Source: Hoeflea sp. YIM 152468
GTDB lineage: Bacteria > Pseudomonadota > Alphaproteobacteria > Rhizobiales > Rhizobiaceae
Direction: 5' to 3'
Assembly: GCF_029210485.1 (NCBI RefSeq)
Contig: NZ_JARGET010000003.1
Location: 186,001 to 250,000, forward strand
DNA: 64,000 nt
The position numbers and the translations under genes were made by a program. A model generated the notes under the pieces. That model saw nothing but the letters and a program-made list of their open reading frames with translations. It was not told where the DNA came from and made no database searches. How positions within the stretch are numbered: position 1 is the stretch's first letter; each line of letters opens with the position of its first letter. This document shows positions 19,791 through 28,487 of the stretch, in pieces.

Positions 19791-19848
19791 AAAAGGGCCT
19801 GCGAAAGGAGAAACGTTTGGTTCCGCATCTCCTAAACGACAGGCCCTT
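19791..19848 (-). promoter_or_regulatory. two-tier hairpin in the hisS leader, attenuator-like
   Basis: Perfect 9-base outer stem AAGGGCCTG/CAGGCCCTT (19793-19801 with 19840-19848) enclosing a 6-base inner stem AGGAGA/TCTCCT (19806-19811 with 19828-19833). On the hisS strand the outer stem is followed directly by TTTTCC and then the hisS ATG. It looks like an intrinsic terminator or a start-masking hairpin. The only AGG-rich ribosome-binding sequence near the start lies in the stem. Confidence 0.6.
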
Positions 19849-19860
19849 GGGCTGCAAGGC

Positions 19861-19892
19861 TTGGCCGGCGGTCATCCCTGACCGCCGGCCAA
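19861..19892 (-). repeat. 14-base perfect inverted repeat between BA14K gene and hisS
   Basis: TTGGCCGGCGGTCA (19861-19874) and TGACCGCCGGCCAA (19879-19892) around a TCCC loop. It starts 30 bases past the BA14K stop on the minus strand. It lacks a T run but would form a very stable RNA hairpin, so it may terminate or stabilise the BA14K transcript. Confidence 0.65.
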
Positions 19893-19922
19893 ATTCAATG
19901 CCTGACAGCTTCGCTCATTCGC

Positions 19923-20363
19923 TCAATAAAACGGAGAGCGGCATTCACGACGAGGGCCGTGATAGGGCTGGAACGAGTTGTCGCGCTGGCGATAGGACCG
20001 GTATTTGTTGTGGCACCAGTTCACATGCTGCGGGTTCGTGTAGCCAGGGCGGACATTGCCGTGGTTGTTGTTCATGGCGCCGCCGATGATTGCGCCAAGC
20101 GCAAAGGCTGCCGGCGGGAACCAGTAGCCGTTGTGTCGGCGATAGCCGCGCCGGTACGTGCGGTGACCGCGATGGCCGTTGTAGTAGCCACGATTGTTGT
20201 GCCGGTGAAACCCGCGCCTCTTGTGACGAACCTGAACAACATCGGTTTCGCCGCTGATCTGGACAACCGGCTTCTGCAACATCACCGGCACAGCCGCTGC
20301 CGGGGCAATGGTCGCCAGGCAGAACGATGCCGATACCAGAGTTTTCATAAGCGTCTTAAGCAT
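19923..20363 (-). CDS. BA14K family secreted protein
   Basis: Small exported protein of about 146 aa. A signal peptide (MLKTLMKTLVSASFCLATIA, cleavage near AAAVP) is followed by a His/Arg/Gly/Tyr-rich middle, a short hydrophobic segment (PPAAFALGAIIGGAM) and the C-terminal BA14K signature HVNWCHNKYRSYRQRDNSFQ with a closing Cys. The family is named after a Brucella abortus 14-kDa immunoreactive protein with lectin-like properties. The ATG at 20363 is preferred to the GTG at 20372: GAGGTG sits at suitable distance upstream. Confidence 0.88.
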   Translation of the reverse strand: MLKTLMKTLVSASFCLATIAPAAAVPVMLQKPVVQISGETDVVQVRHKRRGFHRHNNRGYYNGHRGHRTYRRGYRRHNGYWFPPAAFALGAIIGGAMNNNHGNVRPGYTNPQHVNWCHNKYRSYRQRDNSFQPYHGPRRECRSPFY

Positions 20364-20604
20364 TTCACACACCTCACCTTGAAAAAGAACGGTCCCTTCG
20401 ACAAATCAACGTCAGATTGGTCGATTGGTTCCAACCAAAGGCCCGCCGCACGTTGCAAAAGCGCCTTGAGCGATCTGCGACGACAGGCATCAGTGTAGGA
20501 TCAAACGCAAATTTTGGAAACCGGTTACTCCCCTTCGTCGCCCAGCGAGACTGCCGGCAGGCGTTAACGTGGCGATCCTCGTCAAAAACCGGCGGTTTCC
20601 GAGC

Positions 20605-20958
20605 TCAACCAGGCTTGTGTCGTTTGCGCAGCTTGCAGGTCAGTGCCAGCGCGATGCAGTGTGACAGGGCTGCACGGTCGTGTATGCGCTGGCCACGCAG
20701 CACGATGGCGCGGTTGCCCTCGAACTCAAGCACGCTGGAATAAAGCGCCCGGAATTCCTCGACCAGATTGGTGTGGCAGATGAACATCAGCGCCGCATCG
20801 CCATTCTCACGCAGCTGGATGCGCACCGAACTGCCGACATTGCGTTTTTGCGGGGTGAAACTCTGTTCGCCCCATTTGAGGCTTTCTTCAAGCGCGCCAA
20901 CTTCCGGCGTAACAGCCGCAACCTCGTGGACCAGAGCCTCGAGTTCGTGCGGCGTCAT
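20605..20958 (-). CDS. DUF1801 domain protein
   Basis: Protein of 117 aa with the DUF1801 (YdhG-like) fold: ESLKWGEQSFTP, GSSVRIQL, FICHTNLVEEFRALY, EFEGNRAIVL and a C-terminal ALSHCIALALTCKLRKR. Function is unknown. The start at 20958 overlaps the stop of tag by 4 bases (ATGA), so the two are co-translated. The longer frame to 21009 lies inside tag. Confidence 0.82.
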   Translation of the reverse strand: MTPHELEALVHEVAAVTPEVGALEESLKWGEQSFTPQKRNVGSSVRIQLRENGDAALMFICHTNLVEEFRALYSSVLEFEGNRAIVLRGQRIHDRAALSHCIALALTCKLRKRHKPG

Positions 20959-21608
20959 GCCGGGCGTACCAGAGCATTGCGCAAGGCCTCGACCTCTGCC
21001 CTGCAACAACAGCCTTCGAGGTGATCATTGACCAGCCCCATGGCCTGCATGAAGGCGTAAACCGTGGTCGGGCCAACGAAGCTCCAGCCGCGCTTCTTCA
21101 GGTCCCTGGAAATCCGGGTCGACACCGCCGTGGTCGGATTGGCCGTCAGAGTGGCGTAATCCACCGTCGGGGGCCGCTCGGCTGCTGCGGGTTCATGGCT
21201 CCAGAAATAGGCGGCCAGCGAGCCGAATTCCTCGACCATCTCAATGGCCCGGTTGGCATTGTTGATGGTCGAGACGATCTTGCCGCGGTGGCGGACAATG
21301 CCCTTGTCGGCAAGCAGACGTTCAATGTCAGTCTCGTCAAAACGCGCCACCTTGCGGAAGTCGAAGCCGGCGAAACCGGCGCGAAACCTCTCGCGCTTGC
21401 GCAGGATCGTCAGCCAGGACAGGCCAGCCTGAAACCCTTCCAGACAGATCTTCTCAAACAGACGGATGTCATCGGTGACCGGCCTGCCCCATTCGGCGTC
21501 GTGATAGGCCAGATAATCGGGCAGCTTGCCGGGCCAGAAGCAGCGGGTGCGTCCGTCGTCTCCGGTCATCAGGCCGTTGTCATGTGCCATGGGGCGGCTC
21601 TTGTTCAT
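20955..21608 (-). CDS. tag: DNA-3-methyladenine glycosylase I
   Basis: Base-excision-repair enzyme that removes 3-methyladenine from alkylated DNA. About 217 aa from MNKSRPMAHDNG (21608), or 211 from the Met at 21590. Zinc-binding residues typical of Tag are visible: RCFWPG near the N-terminus, YHDAEWG, and the C-terminal HLEGC. The helix-hairpin-helix region has FQAGLSWLTIL, and GWSFVGPTTVYAFMQAMGLVNDH is the usual C-terminal core. The frame extends upstream to 21779 but those residues are not family-like. The DUF1801 gene follows with a 4-base overlap. Confidence 0.95.
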   Translation of the reverse strand: MNKSRPMAHDNGLMTGDDGRTRCFWPGKLPDYLAYHDAEWGRPVTDDIRLFEKICLEGFQAGLSWLTILRKRERFRAGFAGFDFRKVARFDETDIERLLADKGIVRHRGKIVSTINNANRAIEMVEEFGSLAAYFWSHEPAAAERPPTVDYATLTANPTTAVSTRISRDLKKRGWSFVGPTTVYAFMQAMGLVNDHLEGCCCRAEVEALRNALVRPA

Positions 21609-21820
21609 GGTTAATCGGGAATCAGAGGCATTTAAGCGATCCTTCACTGCGTTTGGCAAGACGGCGATAACCCTAAGAAGAGGTTTGGTTGCCATGCGTC
21701 TTTTTATTGATCCGGATTCATCAATTGCTTGCACCACTGCCGCAGCATGGATGGTGAAAGGCAGATCCATCGGCTCCATCAGGCGATGACTGGCTGTTGC
21801 AATCAGACGAAAGGTATTTG

Positions 21821-22594
21821 GTGCGTCCGATGAAAAAACTTGCTCTTCTCCTCATGTCCGGCGCGGCGCTCAGCCTCGCCGCCCCCAGCTTCGCCAGCGC
21901 CGGTGAGCGCTACGGACAGCGTCCGCCGGTGGTGCTCAGTCCGGACCTGACCGCTCCTTGGGTAATGCAATTGCGAAGCCAGGCAGCTCCGCGCGGGGGT
22001 GTGGTCTATCGAAGCCAACCCAAAGCGCTGCGCAGTCCTGCCGCGCAGACCCGCTCGCTCAGAGTCCAGCCGCACCGCGTGACCAATGTGGCGCTGGCCG
22101 CCCCCCGCGCAAAACCTGCGCCGACCCGCCAGATCGACGACCGGTTCCTGCCGCAAACAGTGTCCTACGAGGGCAACCAGTCGCCCGGGACCATCATCAT
22201 CAACACACGCGAACGGCATCTCTATTATGTGCTGGGCAATGGCCAGGCGCGCCGCTATGGCGTCGGTGTCGGCAAGGAAGGGCATGCCTGGAGCGGCACC
22301 GAGAAGATCACCCGAAAGGCCGAGTGGCCGGACTGGCGTCCACCGGCGGAGATGATCAAGCGGGTGCGCGAGAAGGAAGGCCGGATCCTGCCTGTCCACA
22401 TGAAGGGCGGCCCGGAAAATCCACTGGGCGCGCGCGCGCTTTATCTGGGGTCGACGCTTTACCGCATTCACGGCACCAACCAGCCCTGGACCATCGGCAA
22501 GGCGGTGTCGTCCGGCTGTATCCGCATGCGCAACGAGGACGTCACCGACCTTTACGAACGTACCAAGGTTGGCGCCAAGGTCATCGTCCTCTAG
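21821..22594 (+). CDS. L,D-transpeptidase (YkuD domain), copy 1
   Basis: Periplasmic enzyme making 3-3 peptidoglycan cross-links or attaching proteins to peptidoglycan. Signal peptide (KKLALLLMSGAALSLAAPSF, cleavage after ASA), a linker of about 90 residues, then the YkuD domain. This holds TIIINTRERHLYYVLGNGQARRYGV and the active site HGTNQ...SSGCIRM with catalytic Cys. Start choice: GTG 21821 has AAAGG at good spacing. The ATG at 21830 gives 254 aa and a standard signal sequence but a poorer site. A close relative follows 270 bases downstream. A terminator sits between them, so they are separately transcribed. Confidence 0.92.
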   Translation: MRPMKKLALLLMSGAALSLAAPSFASAGERYGQRPPVVLSPDLTAPWVMQLRSQAAPRGGVVYRSQPKALRSPAAQTRSLRVQPHRVTNVALAAPRAKPAPTRQIDDRFLPQTVSYEGNQSPGTIIINTRERHLYYVLGNGQARRYGVGVGKEGHAWSGTEKITRKAEWPDWRPPAEMIKRVREKEGRILPVHMKGGPENPLGARALYLGSTLYRIHGTNQPWTIGKAVSSGCIRMRNEDVTDLYERTKVGAKVIVL

Positions 22595-22626
22595 CGCGAC
22601 GGTGATCATCTGCAGCCTCTGGCCCG

Positions 22627-22652
22627 GCCCGGCCCACGGCGCCGGGCTTTTT
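22627..22652 (+). terminator. intrinsic terminator after L,D-transpeptidase copy 1
   Basis: GCCCGGC, a 7-base loop, GCCGGGC and five T, 33 bases past the stop. Confidence 0.85.
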
Positions 22653-22863
22653 CGTGATCTTTGCAGTTCCCGCCCCACCAAAACCACCCCGAGGCCATAA
22701 GACTTTGATATGACGCGCCTATGGCAAAAGCCCTATGAAACCCGAGGATGTGCTTGCTTGCGGGCACCAACAAAGCTGTGCCGGTTTGTCGATGGCACAA
22801 GCTTGATCACCGGGAAATCGATGGTACCTTTGTACAAAACCGAAGCATGAACGAGGGGAAATC

Positions 22864-23574
22864 ATGACACCGCCACGCTTTTCAACCCGATTCGCCATTC
22901 TTGCAGCCAGCGCATTGGCGCTGATGTTCACACCGGGACTGCCGGACGCATCAGCCATGCCGCGCGGGGCTCAGCCAGCCATCACGGATACCGCTTTGCC
23001 GGTGGTTCAGATTGCGCAATCGAAGAAACCCAAATCCGAGTTCTGGCGCAAGAAAGTCCGGCTCCAGACCGATGAGAAGCCTGGCACGATCATCATCGAT
23101 ACCTCCACCAAATATCTCTATTATGTCGAGGGCAACAACCGCGCCACCCGCTATGGTGTCGGCGTCGGTCGCGACGGCTTCGGCTGGTCGGGAACCGTGA
23201 AGGTTGGGCGCAAGGCCGAGTGGCCGGACTGGCGGCCGCCGGCATCCATGATTGCGCGGGAACGCAGGAAGGGCCGCAACATTCCGACCTATGTGAAAGG
23301 CGGGATCAACAATCCGCTCGGCGCGCGGGCGCTCTATCTCTACAAGGGCGGTCGCGACACAATCTTCCGCATTCACGGGACCAACCAGCCCTGGACCATC
23401 GGGCTCAACATGTCATCGGGGTGCATCCGGATGATGAACAAGGATGTCGAGCACCTCTACAGCCGAGCCGCTGTCGGCTCCAAGGTCGTCGTGATCGGGC
23501 CCAACGGCAAGGGCGCGGAAAAGCTCTACACCGACCGCGGTATGGATTTCTTCGGCTCGCTGTTCGGCGGCTGA
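22864..23574 (+). CDS. L,D-transpeptidase (YkuD domain), copy 2
   Basis: Second periplasmic L,D-transpeptidase, 236 aa. Signal peptide with cleavage near DASA, then a YkuD domain. Many segments match copy 1: KAEWPDWRPP, NNPLGARALYL, RIHGTNQPWTIG and MSSGCIRM with the catalytic Cys. The linker is much shorter than in copy 1, and a tail of about 20 residues (EKLYTDRGMDFFGSLFGG) is added. GAGGGGAAATC precedes the ATG. The pair comes from duplication. Rhizobial cells grow from the pole and use many such enzymes. Confidence 0.93.
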   Translation: MTPPRFSTRFAILAASALALMFTPGLPDASAMPRGAQPAITDTALPVVQIAQSKKPKSEFWRKKVRLQTDEKPGTIIIDTSTKYLYYVEGNNRATRYGVGVGRDGFGWSGTVKVGRKAEWPDWRPPASMIARERRKGRNIPTYVKGGINNPLGARALYLYKGGRDTIFRIHGTNQPWTIGLNMSSGCIRMMNKDVEHLYSRAAVGSKVVVIGPNGKGAEKLYTDRGMDFFGSLFGG

Positions 23575-23627
23575 GGTAACGGCAGCCTGCACCGAACCGG
23601 CCTCATTTGCCAAAGGGCGGGGGTTTC

Positions 23628-23646
23628 GAGCCGCGCTCTTTTTTTT
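23628..23646 (+). terminator. weak terminator-like hairpin after L,D-transpeptidase copy 2
   Basis: GAGC, CGC loop, GCTC, then eight T. The stem is only 4 bases, but the T run is long and the site lies in the convergent gap between this gene and glcF. Confidence 0.45.
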
Positions 23647-23679
23647 GCTGAGCGGAGGCAAGCCCCGACATGGCAGAGA

Positions 23680-25014
23680 TTACCGGCTTGCTTCAACCAT
23701 GGCGGATTTGACCGCGGGCAGACCGGCAGGTTTATCGCCGCCATAGACCCAGTCGAGCAGTTCAACCGTGTGGATGATCGGAATGTCGGTGCCGCCGGCA
23801 ATCTGGGTGATGCAGCCGATATTGCCGGTGGCGATGAGATCCGGTTTGGTCCGCTCGATGTTGCTGACCTTGCGGTCGCGCAGGGTGCGGGCGATTTCGG
23901 GCTGCATGATGTTGTAGGTGCCCGCTGACCCGCAGCACAGGTGACCTTCCGGCGGGTCCTTGACGGTGAAACCGGCGGCCTTGAGCAGCGCCTTGGGTTG
24001 CACGGTTATTTTCTGGCCATGCTGCATCGAACAGGCCGAATGATAGGCCACCACCATATTCGCTGCGTTCACCGGTTCAGGCATGTCGATACCGGCCAGG
24101 TATTCGGTAATGTCCTTGGCCAGCGCCGAGACACGGGCTGCTTTCTCCGCATAGGCCGTATCCCCGCGCAGCATGTAGCCGTAGTCCTTGATCGTGGTGC
24201 CACAGCCCGACGCGGTGATGATGATGGCATCGAGGCCGCCATTGTCGATGGCCCGCGTCCAGGCGTCGACATTGGTGCGGGCAGCGGCCAGCGCCTCATC
24301 CTCGCGCCCCATATGATGCACCAGCGCGCCACAGCAGCCCTCGCCCTCCGGCACCACCACCTCGACGCCGACGCGGTTCAAGAGCCGGATTGTCGCCTCG
24401 TTGATGCCGGGCTTGAGCACCGGCTGGGCGCACCCGGTGAGAATGGCGACACGGCCGCGCTTCTCACCGGTGCCGGCATGGGACCCGGGTCTGGCGAACT
24501 CCGATGGAGCAGGCACCGAGGCGGGCGCAAGCGCGAGCATCGCCGACAGCGGTTTCAACCCGGGCAACGCCTTTAGCAGCGGCGCAAACGGCCGGCCGAG
24601 ACGCGCGGCATGGAGCGAGGCGCGGAAGCGGCCTGGGTAAGGCAGCACCAGTGCCAGAAGCCCACGGGTGATGCGGTTCATCAAGGGGCGCTTGTAGGTC
24701 TTTTCGATATGGACGCGGGCGTGATCCACCAGATGCATGTAATTGACGCCGGACGGACAGGTGGTCATGCAGGCGAGACACGACAGGCAGCGGTCGATAT
24801 GGGTTACGACCTGCTTGTCAGCAGGCCGGTCATTCTCGAGCATGTCCTTGATCAGGTAGATCCGCCCGCGCGGGCTGTCGAGCTCGTTGCCCAAAGTCAC
24901 ATAGGTCGGACAGGTGGCGGTGCAGAAGCCGCAATGGACACATTTGCGGAGAATCTTTTCCGACTCCGCGACACCGGGATCCTTCAATTGCTCGGCGGTG
25001 AAATTGGTCTGCAT
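23680..25014 (-). CDS. glcF: glycolate oxidase iron-sulfur subunit GlcF
   Basis: Electron-transfer subunit of membrane-linked glycolate oxidase (glycolate to glyoxylate), 444 aa. Two [4Fe-4S] ferredoxin motifs are visible: CVHCGFCTATCP (Cys 25, 28, 31, 35) and CLSCLACMTTCP (Cys 76, 79, 82, 86). Two CCG domains follow (GEGCCGALVHHMG and GHLCCGSAGTYN). Last gene of glcD-glcE-membrane protein-glcF. The presence of all three subunits supports the assignment over a stand-alone Fe-S protein. Confidence 0.95.
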   Translation of the reverse strand: MQTNFTAEQLKDPGVAESEKILRKCVHCGFCTATCPTYVTLGNELDSPRGRIYLIKDMLENDRPADKQVVTHIDRCLSCLACMTTCPSGVNYMHLVDHARVHIEKTYKRPLMNRITRGLLALVLPYPGRFRASLHAARLGRPFAPLLKALPGLKPLSAMLALAPASVPAPSEFARPGSHAGTGEKRGRVAILTGCAQPVLKPGINEATIRLLNRVGVEVVVPEGEGCCGALVHHMGREDEALAAARTNVDAWTRAIDNGGLDAIIITASGCGTTIKDYGYMLRGDTAYAEKAARVSALAKDITEYLAGIDMPEPVNAANMVVAYHSACSMQHGQKITVQPKALLKAAGFTVKDPPEGHLCCGSAGTYNIMQPEIARTLRDRKVSNIERTKPDLIATGNIGCITQIAGGTDIPIIHTVELLDWVYGGDKPAGLPAVKSAMVEASR

Positions 25015-25105
25015 GTCGCGGTTTCCTTGGAGCGTTCAGTATGTGCGGCCGATCAGAACACCTCGCCCGCACCGGGCGCGTTTCGAGGTCAAAGCCGATA
25101 TTTGC

Positions 25106-25483
25106 TCAGAGCATCCAGCTCTGAGGATTGGCGATGGGCTCGTTGCGGCCCAGTTTCTGAAGTCCGACCACAGTGCGGACGATGACCCAGATGGCAACCA
25201 GAACCATGGTCAGCATGCCGATCATCACAATCATCAACAAGGCGCTTACGAACGCACCGAGAAAACCGAGCCAGAAGGTGCGGATTGCCCAGGTGTAGTG
25301 GCTTTCCAGCCAGGCTTCCGACTTGCCACGATTGAGGTGGGCCAGCACGATGCCGACCAGGCCGGAAATGCCGATGACGAAACTCGCCAGATAAAGGATG
25401 TAGATGACCTGCAGATTGGTTTTGCCGGGCTCGAGCCAGCGATCGGTCTGGCGGGGTTCAGGGGCTTGCTCGGGATTGCTCAT
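25106..25483 (-). CDS. DUF4870-like small membrane protein within the glc cluster
   Basis: Inner-membrane protein of 125 aa with three or four predicted helices: IYILYLASFVIGISGLVGIV, TFWLGFLGAFVSALLMIVMI, MLTMVLVAIWVIVRTVVGL. The SHYTWAIRTFW segment between helices and the arrangement resemble DUF4870 proteins. Function unknown. It is in the middle of the glycolate oxidase cluster (74 bases after glcE, 91 before glcF), a position also seen in related rhizobia, so a supporting role for GlcDEF is possible but unproven. Confidence 0.75.
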   Translation of the reverse strand: MSNPEQAPEPRQTDRWLEPGKTNLQVIYILYLASFVIGISGLVGIVLAHLNRGKSEAWLESHYTWAIRTFWLGFLGAFVSALLMIVMIGMLTMVLVAIWVIVRTVVGLQKLGRNEPIANPQSWML

Positions 25484-25556
25484 TGCCTATTCCTTATGGT
25501 CTGAATGATCTGGGTGGGCTGAAAACTCTGGCTTTGTCTAAAGGTTGTGCGATCCA

Positions 25557-26774
25557 TCAAACTGCAGCGGTCATTCGTCCGGGGTTGAGAATGCCGCCCG
25601 GATCGAACTGATCCTTGATGCGGCCCGACAGGGCCAGCAGCGGCCCGGATTGCGGCTCGAACACCGGCACGCTCGTCCGGGTTTCTGCATCGGCGCGCAC
25701 AAGCGTGGCGTGGCCGCCGCCAAGCGCCTTGATGTAGCGGCGGACAAGATCGGCTTCGGGATCTGCCTCCATCCGCAACCAGACCAGCCCGCCCTGCCAA
25801 TCGTAAAATGCATCGACGCCGGTTTTCAAGCGCAAGGCCGCAACCAGCTGATGGCCTTGCGATGGCGCGACAGAGACCCGCCACACCGGCTTCATGGTGC
25901 CATCGGCAAACGGCACCACATCACGGATTTCGCGCCACAGTTGCAATGAGGGCTGGTGTTCAACGACGGTGACCTCGCCGCGGCGGCTCATTTCCGCAAT
26001 CAGCCGCGCCCTGCGCACTTCGACCGAAGGCTCGAGACCTTCAAGCCTGAGAACGGTCGCGGCGCTGCCCCTGACACCCACATCGGCAAACTTGTGGACA
26101 ACACTTTCGGGCAAATGCGCAGCACCCGACACTTCAACCGACATGGCCAGCGCCGCTGCCATGGCTTCGGCGGCCTGGGCATCATTGAGGCCGGCCACGG
26201 CGACGGAAAGAGTTGTTTCGGGCCTGGGCAGAACCTTGAAAATCACCTCCGAGAGCACACCGAGCGTTCCCCAGGAGCCGGCCAGAAGCTTGACCAGATC
26301 AAGCCCGGTGACATTCTTCATCACCCGCCCGCCACTCTTGACGATCTCGCCGGTGCCGTTGACGAAGCGGACGCCGAGCAGACTGTCGCGCGCAGCCCCC
26401 GCCAGAATCCGCCGCGGTCCGGATATGTTTCCGGCGAACACGCCACCAATAGTCGGCTCTCCCTCTGCCCCCAGAAGCGGACGATGATCGATCGGCTCGA
26501 AGGTCAGCATCTGATTGTTGACGGCCAGGGCCGCCTCAACCTCGGCGACGGAAGTTCCGGCCCGCGCGGCCATGACCAATTCGGACGGATCATAGTTGGT
26601 GATCCCGGACAATTTTGCCACCGACAGGGCCGAAGCCGCCTGCACAGGCCGGCCGAACCCCTTGCGGGTCCCGCCGCCCCTGACTTCGATCGGAAGGCCT
26701 GCGGCAAAGGCGTCGGCCACGATGCGGGCGACCTCCTGCTCGGTTTCGGGATAGCGGGTTTCCACCTCACTCAT
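25557..26774 (-). CDS. glcE: glycolate oxidase subunit GlcE
   Basis: FAD-binding subunit of glycolate oxidase, 405 aa. It has the N-terminal half of the PCMH-type FAD domain (PIEVRGGGTRKGFGR and GAEGEPTIGGVFAGNISGPRR) but a shortened C-terminus relative to GlcD. It ends GGILNPGRM. The start overlaps the glcD stop by 4 bases (ATGA). Confidence 0.95.
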   Translation of the reverse strand: MSEVETRYPETEQEVARIVADAFAAGLPIEVRGGGTRKGFGRPVQAASALSVAKLSGITNYDPSELVMAARAGTSVAEVEAALAVNNQMLTFEPIDHRPLLGAEGEPTIGGVFAGNISGPRRILAGAARDSLLGVRFVNGTGEIVKSGGRVMKNVTGLDLVKLLAGSWGTLGVLSEVIFKVLPRPETTLSVAVAGLNDAQAAEAMAAALAMSVEVSGAAHLPESVVHKFADVGVRGSAATVLRLEGLEPSVEVRRARLIAEMSRRGEVTVVEHQPSLQLWREIRDVVPFADGTMKPVWRVSVAPSQGHQLVAALRLKTGVDAFYDWQGGLVWLRMEADPEADLVRRYIKALGGGHATLVRADAETRTSVPVFEPQSGPLLALSGRIKDQFDPGGILNPGRMTAAV

Positions 26775-28255
26775 GCTGCTGTCCTGGTGTCAGTTGCTGC
26801 GCTTTGATTGCCCGGCTGGCTGCCGTTTCGCCCGTCCAGTGGAAACACTTTCGATGGGTTGAGAATCCATTGAGGATCAAAAGCGCCGCGCACCCGCATC
26901 TGCTGGGCAAGATCGGCGTCGGAATACTGGTGGCGCATCAGATCTCGCTTTTCGATTCCCACCCCATGTTCACCGGTGAGACAACCACCGACATCGACAC
27001 AAAGCCTCAAAATGTCGTTGCCCGCCTTTTCGGCTTTCAGGCTTTCCTCCGGATCATTGGCGTCAAACAGGATGAGCGGGTGCATGTTGCCGTCACCCGC
27101 ATGAAACACATTGGCGACGCGCAGACCATAATGGTCGATGATCTCGCTGGTCTTTTGCAGAACATGCGAAAGCTGGCCGAGCGGTACGGTGCCATCCATG
27201 CAGATGTAATCCGCAATCCGCCCGGTGGCTCCGAAAGCCGATTTCCGACCTTTCCAGATCAACGCCGCTTCGGTGGCCGACTGGCTCTCCTTGATGGTCT
27301 TGACGCCATGCCGCCGGGCGATCTCGATAATGCGCTCCAGCATCGCATCCATCTCGGCGTCGGACCCTTCCACTTCAACGATCAGCAGCGCTTCGACATC
27401 CATCGGATATCCGGCCTTGGCGAAAGCCTCGCAGATCTCGATCGCCGGCTTGTCCATATATTCGATGGCGACCGGGATGATGCCCGAGCCGATGACGTCG
27501 GTCACGCAAGCACCGGCTGCCACGGAATTGTCAAAGCCGAACAAAACAGGCCGGGCGCCTTCGGGTTTGGCGATCAGCCTGACAGTCGCTTCGGTGACAA
27601 TGCCGAGCTGGCCTTCCGATCCGCAGATCAGGCCGAGCAGATCGTAACCGGCGGAATCAAGCGCCCTGCCGCCGATGTCGACGATGGAGCCGTCGAACAT
27701 GACCATCTTGACGCCCATCAGGTTGTTGGTGGTAACGCCGTATTTGAGGCAATGCGCACCGCCGGAGTTCATGCCGATATTGCCGCCAATGGTGCAGGCC
27801 AGTTGCGAACTGGGATCCGGCGCATAAAAGAAGCCATCCGCCTCGACCGCCTGGCTGATCGAGATATTGGTAACACCGGCCTGTACCACCGCAGCGCGGT
27901 TGGGATAATCCACTTCAAGGATGCGGTTCATCTTGGATACGCCGATAACGATGGCGTCTTCCTGAGGGATTGCGCCGCCCGACAGCGAGGTTCCCGCGCC
28001 GCGCGGTATGACCGGAATGGAATTGTCGTTGCAATATTTCAGCACGGCAGCCACCTGTGCCGTGGTTTCGGGCAAGACAACTGCCAGCGGCATGCGCCGG
28101 TAGGAGACAAAGGCATCGGTATCAAACGGAACCAATGCACGCTCTTCTGTGATAAGACAGGCTTCGGGAAGCAACTTGGCCAGATCGGCGATAATGGCTG
28201 GGCGGCGGGAAATCACCGTTTTGTCAGCCTCCAGAAAGGCAATAAGTTCCGACAT
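26771..28255 (-). CDS. glcD: glycolate oxidase catalytic subunit GlcD
   Basis: FAD-linked 2-hydroxyacid dehydrogenase subunit, 494 aa from the ATG at 28255 (MSELIAFLEADKTV), preceded by GGAGGA. PCMH FAD domain with PRGAGTSLSGGAIP and IGGNIGMNSGGAHCLKYG. C-terminal domain with NVFHAGDGNMHPLI and TGEHGVGIEKRDLM. The GlcD assignment over other D-2-hydroxyacid dehydrogenases rests on the adjacent glcE and glcF. First gene of its operon, divergent from a LysR gene across 232 bases. Confidence 0.95.
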   Translation of the reverse strand: MSELIAFLEADKTVISRRPAIIADLAKLLPEACLITEERALVPFDTDAFVSYRRMPLAVVLPETTAQVAAVLKYCNDNSIPVIPRGAGTSLSGGAIPQEDAIVIGVSKMNRILEVDYPNRAAVVQAGVTNISISQAVEADGFFYAPDPSSQLACTIGGNIGMNSGGAHCLKYGVTTNNLMGVKMVMFDGSIVDIGGRALDSAGYDLLGLICGSEGQLGIVTEATVRLIAKPEGARPVLFGFDNSVAAGACVTDVIGSGIIPVAIEYMDKPAIEICEAFAKAGYPMDVEALLIVEVEGSDAEMDAMLERIIEIARRHGVKTIKESQSATEAALIWKGRKSAFGATGRIADYICMDGTVPLGQLSHVLQKTSEIIDHYGLRVANVFHAGDGNMHPLILFDANDPEESLKAEKAGNDILRLCVDVGGCLTGEHGVGIEKRDLMRHQYSDADLAQQMRVRGAFDPQWILNPSKVFPLDGRNGSQPGNQSAATDTRTAA

Positions 28256-28318
28256 GGCTTCCTCCCTCATGTTGCACAGCAGCGAACTCAAGCTGGACCG
28301 CACGCGTGATTGGTACTA

Positions 28319-28338
28319 ATTATTTACCACTTTTCCCG
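28319..28338 (+). promoter_or_regulatory. motif shared by the glc and lut control regions (copy 1)
   Basis: ATTATTTACCACTTTTCCCG in the glcD/lysR intergenic region matches 29595-29614, upstream of the GntR-lutABC genes, at 17 of 20 positions and in the same orientation. The bases just before it (TTGGTACTAA) are a near-palindrome that resembles the TGGT/ACCA half-sites of GntR-FCD regulators. Role inferred from position only. Confidence 0.4.
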
Positions 28339-28487
28339 CCGACCGGCAATGTCAATTCGATCCTGCAGTGCGCATTGACATGGCTGGGAACCGAGAGCAC
28401 GCCGGCATTCAAGACTGCCATGATCGGGCGGGATGGTGTGCAAACGGAGAAGATGAAACTATCTGCTAGAAGCGGAGAGGGTGTGGC

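Noticed and set aside
26804-28309. 501-aa open frame on the plus strand opposite glcD
   Set aside because: Lies in the antisense of glcD codons and has no recognisable domains.
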